DNA of 64,000 bases from the NCBI GenBank assembly GCA_038207625.1, contig JBBQZO010000015.1:1-64000 (forward strand), read 5' to 3'. Origin of the DNA: JBBQZO01 sp038207625 (GTDB lineage: Bacteria; Pseudomonadota; Gammaproteobacteria; Burkholderiales; Burkholderiaceae_D). The position numbers and the translations under genes are program-made. Of the stretch, positions 62,099-64,000 are shown piece after piece. The number at the start of each line of letters is the position of its first letter. Position 1 is the stretch's first letter. A model generated the notes under the pieces. The model had not been told where the DNA came from and searched no databases. It saw nothing but the letters and a program-made list of their open reading frames with translations.

Positions 62099-62650
62099 GT
62101 GGCAAAACTTTATTTCAGATATTCGGCGATGAACGCCGGCAAATCGACAGCATTGCTGCAAGTGGCACACAACTACGAAGAGCAGGGGCAGAAGGTGCGT
62201 CTGTTTACTGCCGCCATCGACAGCCGCTACGGGGTTGGCCAGGTGACTTCGCGGCTGGGGCCGCAGCGTGTCGTCGACATGTTCGACGCTGACACCAATT
62301 TCCTCGCGATCGCGCCGGAGCTGGCCTGCGTATTGGTCGACGAAGCGCAGTTTCTCAGTACCGCCCAGGTGCAGCAATTGCATCAGTTGGCCCAGGTCAA
62401 GGGCGTGCCCGTGATCTGCTACGGTCTGCGCACCGATTTTCGCGGCGAACCGTTCGCCGGATCGGCCTATCTGCTGGCGCTGGCCGATGACATCGAAGAG
62501 CTCAAGAACATCTGCACCTGCGGCAAGAAGGCCACCATGAACATCCGCGTCGACGAGCAGGGCAAGCGCATCCGGGACGGCGAGCAGATCAGCATCGGCG
62601 GCAACGAGCGCTATCGCCAGGCCTGCGGGCGCTGCTTTTACGCCGGCTAA
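62099..62650 (+). CDS. tdk: Thymidine kinase, type II
   Basis: 183 residues from a GTG start. The P-loop is YSAMNAGKSTALLQVAHNYE, the Walker B region is CVLVDEAQFL with the catalytic Glu side chain, and the lasso region GLRTDFRGEPF binds thymidine. The zinc-binding cysteines are in NICTCGKKA and ACGRCFYAG. It salvages thymidine to dTMP. The length is typical. Confidence 0.95.
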   Translation: MAKLYFRYSAMNAGKSTALLQVAHNYEEQGQKVRLFTAAIDSRYGVGQVTSRLGPQRVVDMFDADTNFLAIAPELACVLVDEAQFLSTAQVQQLHQLAQVKGVPVICYGLRTDFRGEPFAGSAYLLALADDIEELKNICTCGKKATMNIRVDEQGKRIRDGEQISIGGNERYRQACGRCFYAG

Positions 62651-62676
62651 CCGCGCCCCTTGCGCCGTCTTCGACG

Positions 62677-63213
62677 ATGAGCCTGATCAGCAGTTGCCAC
62701 GCGTTGGCGCCGCAGCTGGTCTGCCGCCACGCGGCGCCGCTGATTTACCTGACGCCGTCGTTGCTGTTGGCCGGCGTGATCCGCATGCTGGCCGCGCGCC
62801 ATCCGCTGTTTTTTATCTTTACACTGGCCGGCACCATCTGCCACGAGCTGGCGCATTTCTGCGTCGGCGTGCTGGTGTTTGCCCGGCCAGCCTCGCTGAC
62901 AGTGATCCCGCGCCGCAAGGGCCAGGGCTGGCAGCTCGGCTCGGTGCTGCTAACCCGGGTGCGCTGGTACAACGCTGCGCCGGCCGCGCTGGCGCCATGT
63001 TTGATCCTGGTGCTGCCCTGGCTGGTGGCAAGCTGGCGCACGCATGAGGGGCTGCACTTCCTGCCGATCGATCTGGCGCTGGCCTTCCTGCTGGCGCCCC
63101 AGTTTCTCGCGTTCTGGCCGTCCACCGACGATTGGCGCATCGCGCTGCGCTCCTGGCCGATGTTACTGGTGGGCGCAGCGGGGTTCGGGCTGTTTCAAAT
63201 TGTAAGAACTTAG
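62677..63213 (+). CDS. Membrane protein with an HExxH motif, M50-like candidate
   Basis: 178 residues with about five hydrophobic segments. A zinc-peptidase-type motif HELAH (56-60) lies in the second of them (FIFTLAGTICHELAHFCVGV). A later part RPASLTVIPRRKGQGWQLGS and the end PSTDDWRIALRSWP could give a third ligand. This arrangement fits a small M50-like intramembrane metallopeptidase, but no full family signature is seen, and it could be a non-enzymatic membrane protein. It follows tdk by 26 bases, without a clear ribosome site. Confidence 0.6.
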   Translation: MSLISSCHALAPQLVCRHAAPLIYLTPSLLLAGVIRMLAARHPLFFIFTLAGTICHELAHFCVGVLVFARPASLTVIPRRKGQGWQLGSVLLTRVRWYNAAPAALAPCLILVLPWLVASWRTHEGLHFLPIDLALAFLLAPQFLAFWPSTDDWRIALRSWPMLLVGAAGFGLFQIVRT

Positions 63214-63357
63214 CGGAACGCGCCCCTCAGACAGTAAGCTGGCGCTCGGTCAACGAGAGTGCGTTCGCGCTGCGTATCATCCTGTAGAATGGGACGCAGT
63301 CCAGTTTTAGCGGGCGGCTTACGCCTGCAAAGTCAACATCATATTTCGGAGACACCG

Positions 63358-64000
63358 ATGAAGAAGCAAGTTTTTATCGCCGCATTGGCGTTTGCCATAT
63401 CGTCCCAGTTTGCCTATGCGCAGCCGGACAAGTCTCCCGTCGTCGCGCTCAAGCCGGTCGCCGAGCAGACCCAGGCCGCGCTGTGGGCTTCGCGCGTGCT
63501 GTCGCGCTACCACTATAAGGCCACGCCGCTCGACGACGCGATGTCCGAAAAAATCTTCGATCGCTATTTCAAGTCGCTCGACGCTGAAAAATTGTTCTTC
63601 ATTCAGGCCGACATCGACCAGTTTGCCCCGGTGCGCGCCAAGCTCGATGACGCCATCACCAGCGAAAACCTGACCGTACCGTTCGCCATGTATGCGCTGT
63701 ATCAGCAGCGTTTTTCCGAGCGCATTGCGTATGCCCGCGAGCTGCTCAAGACGAAATTCGATTTCGCCAGCGACGAGAGCTATCAGTATGATCGCGAAAA
63801 AGCGGCCTGGCCGAAAACCGAGGACGAGGCGCGCGACTTGTGGCGCAAGCGTGTCAAGAACGACTGGCTGCGCCTGAAACTGGCCGGCAAGGACGACAAG
63901 GGCATCCGCGAGACGCTTGACAAGCGCTACGAGAACTATCAAAGCCGCGTCAAGAAGCTCAACAACGAAGACGTGTTCCAGATGTTCATGAACGCGTACG
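63358..64000 (+). CDS. prc: C-terminal processing protease (Tsp/Prc type), 3' partial
   Basis: The open frame begins at ATG 63358, with GGAG six bases upstream, and runs to the window end (214 codons visible). A signal peptide ends FAYAQ. The mature start SPVVALKPVAEQTQAALWAS RVLSRYHYK and LDDAMSEKIFDRYFKSLDAE are the N-terminal domain of tail-specific protease Prc, which precedes the PDZ and serine/lysine catalytic domains. These lie outside the window. It degrades periplasmic proteins and trims penicillin-binding protein 3. Confidence 0.85.
   Translation, partial: MKKQVFIAALAFAISSQFAYAQPDKSPVVALKPVAEQTQAALWASRVLSRYHYKATPLDDAMSEKIFDRYFKSLDAEKLFFIQADIDQFAPVRAKLDDAITSENLTVPFAMYALYQQRFSERIAYARELLKTKFDFASDESYQYDREKAAWPKTEDEARDLWRKRVKNDWLRLKLAGKDDKGIRETLDKRYENYQSRVKKLNNEDVFQMFMNAY

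Noticed and set aside
1..64000. CRISPR array or intact insertion sequence
   Set aside because: No regularly spaced repeats of 24-40 bases and no complete transposase frame were seen anywhere.

Overview
The window is a GC-rich, gene-dense bacterial chromosome segment. PEP-CTERM proteins, a GtrB-like glycosyltransferase, OmpA with a proline-rich linker, a TTG-started ParB-like gene and small Burkholderiales-type proteins suggest a betaproteobacterium of the Oxalobacteraceae (Massilia / Duganella / Janthinobacterium type). This assignment is inference from gene style, not from a marker gene.

Layout. 1-2011: two HlyD-type periplasmic adaptors (the first cut by the window edge). 2.6-5.5 kb: a periplasmic solute-binding protein, a Gln-rich secreted protein and a small Cys protein. 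5.8-7.7 kb: a minus-strand PstS-like / porin-like operon. 7.9-13.4 kb: DJ-1/PfpI protein, Crp/Fnr regulator, a GtrB-like glycosyltransferase facing a polytopic membrane glycosyltransferase-like protein, and a frameshifted small membrane protein.

13,432-40,498 (minus strand) is the centrepiece: a complete-looking extracellular contractile injection system (eCIS, phage-tail-like particle) in one tightly packed operon read from sheath to cargo. Order: sheath, tube, T4 baseplate-chaperone-like protein, Pro/Ala-rich protein, Pvc16-like (DUF4255) protein, AAA+ ATPase, 100-aa protein, CIS_tube/Pvc7-like protein, LysM/gpX-like protein, gpD-like hub, gpV spike, 99-aa protein, gp25, two gpJ-like baseplate proteins, gpI-like protein, DUF6519 beta-helix protein, 257-aa protein, and two DUF4157 proteins. 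The last two share an N-terminal Cys knuckle and an HExxH domain but end in two different peptidoglycan hydrolases (GH24 T4-type lysozyme and phage-tail lysozyme). Six ATGA overlaps and mostly very short gaps argue for one transcript with translational coupling. An AT-rich 0.5-0.8 kb leader precedes the operon.

41.3-60.3 kb: a catalase-like protein with an aldehyde dehydrogenase, a pullulanase-type lipoprotein, a PEP-CTERM C-type lectin, OmpA, a PEP-CTERM LamG-like protein, a LysR regulator divergent from a HAD-like pseudoenzyme plus NDH-2, a TPR sulfotransferase, an OsmC protein, a KatG catalase-peroxidase broken by a single-base frameshift, and an AT-rich DUF4386 membrane gene. 60.3-61.0 kb: a decayed P4-type integrase next to tRNA-Leu(UAA), a genomic-island scar. 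61.2-64.0 kb: ParB-like protein, thymidine kinase, a membrane protein with an HExxH motif, and the start of a Tsp/Prc-type C-terminal processing protease running off the window.

Two genes (13,094-13,415 and katG) carry single-base indels; they may be real or assembly errors. I saw no CRISPR array, rRNA or intact insertion sequence.
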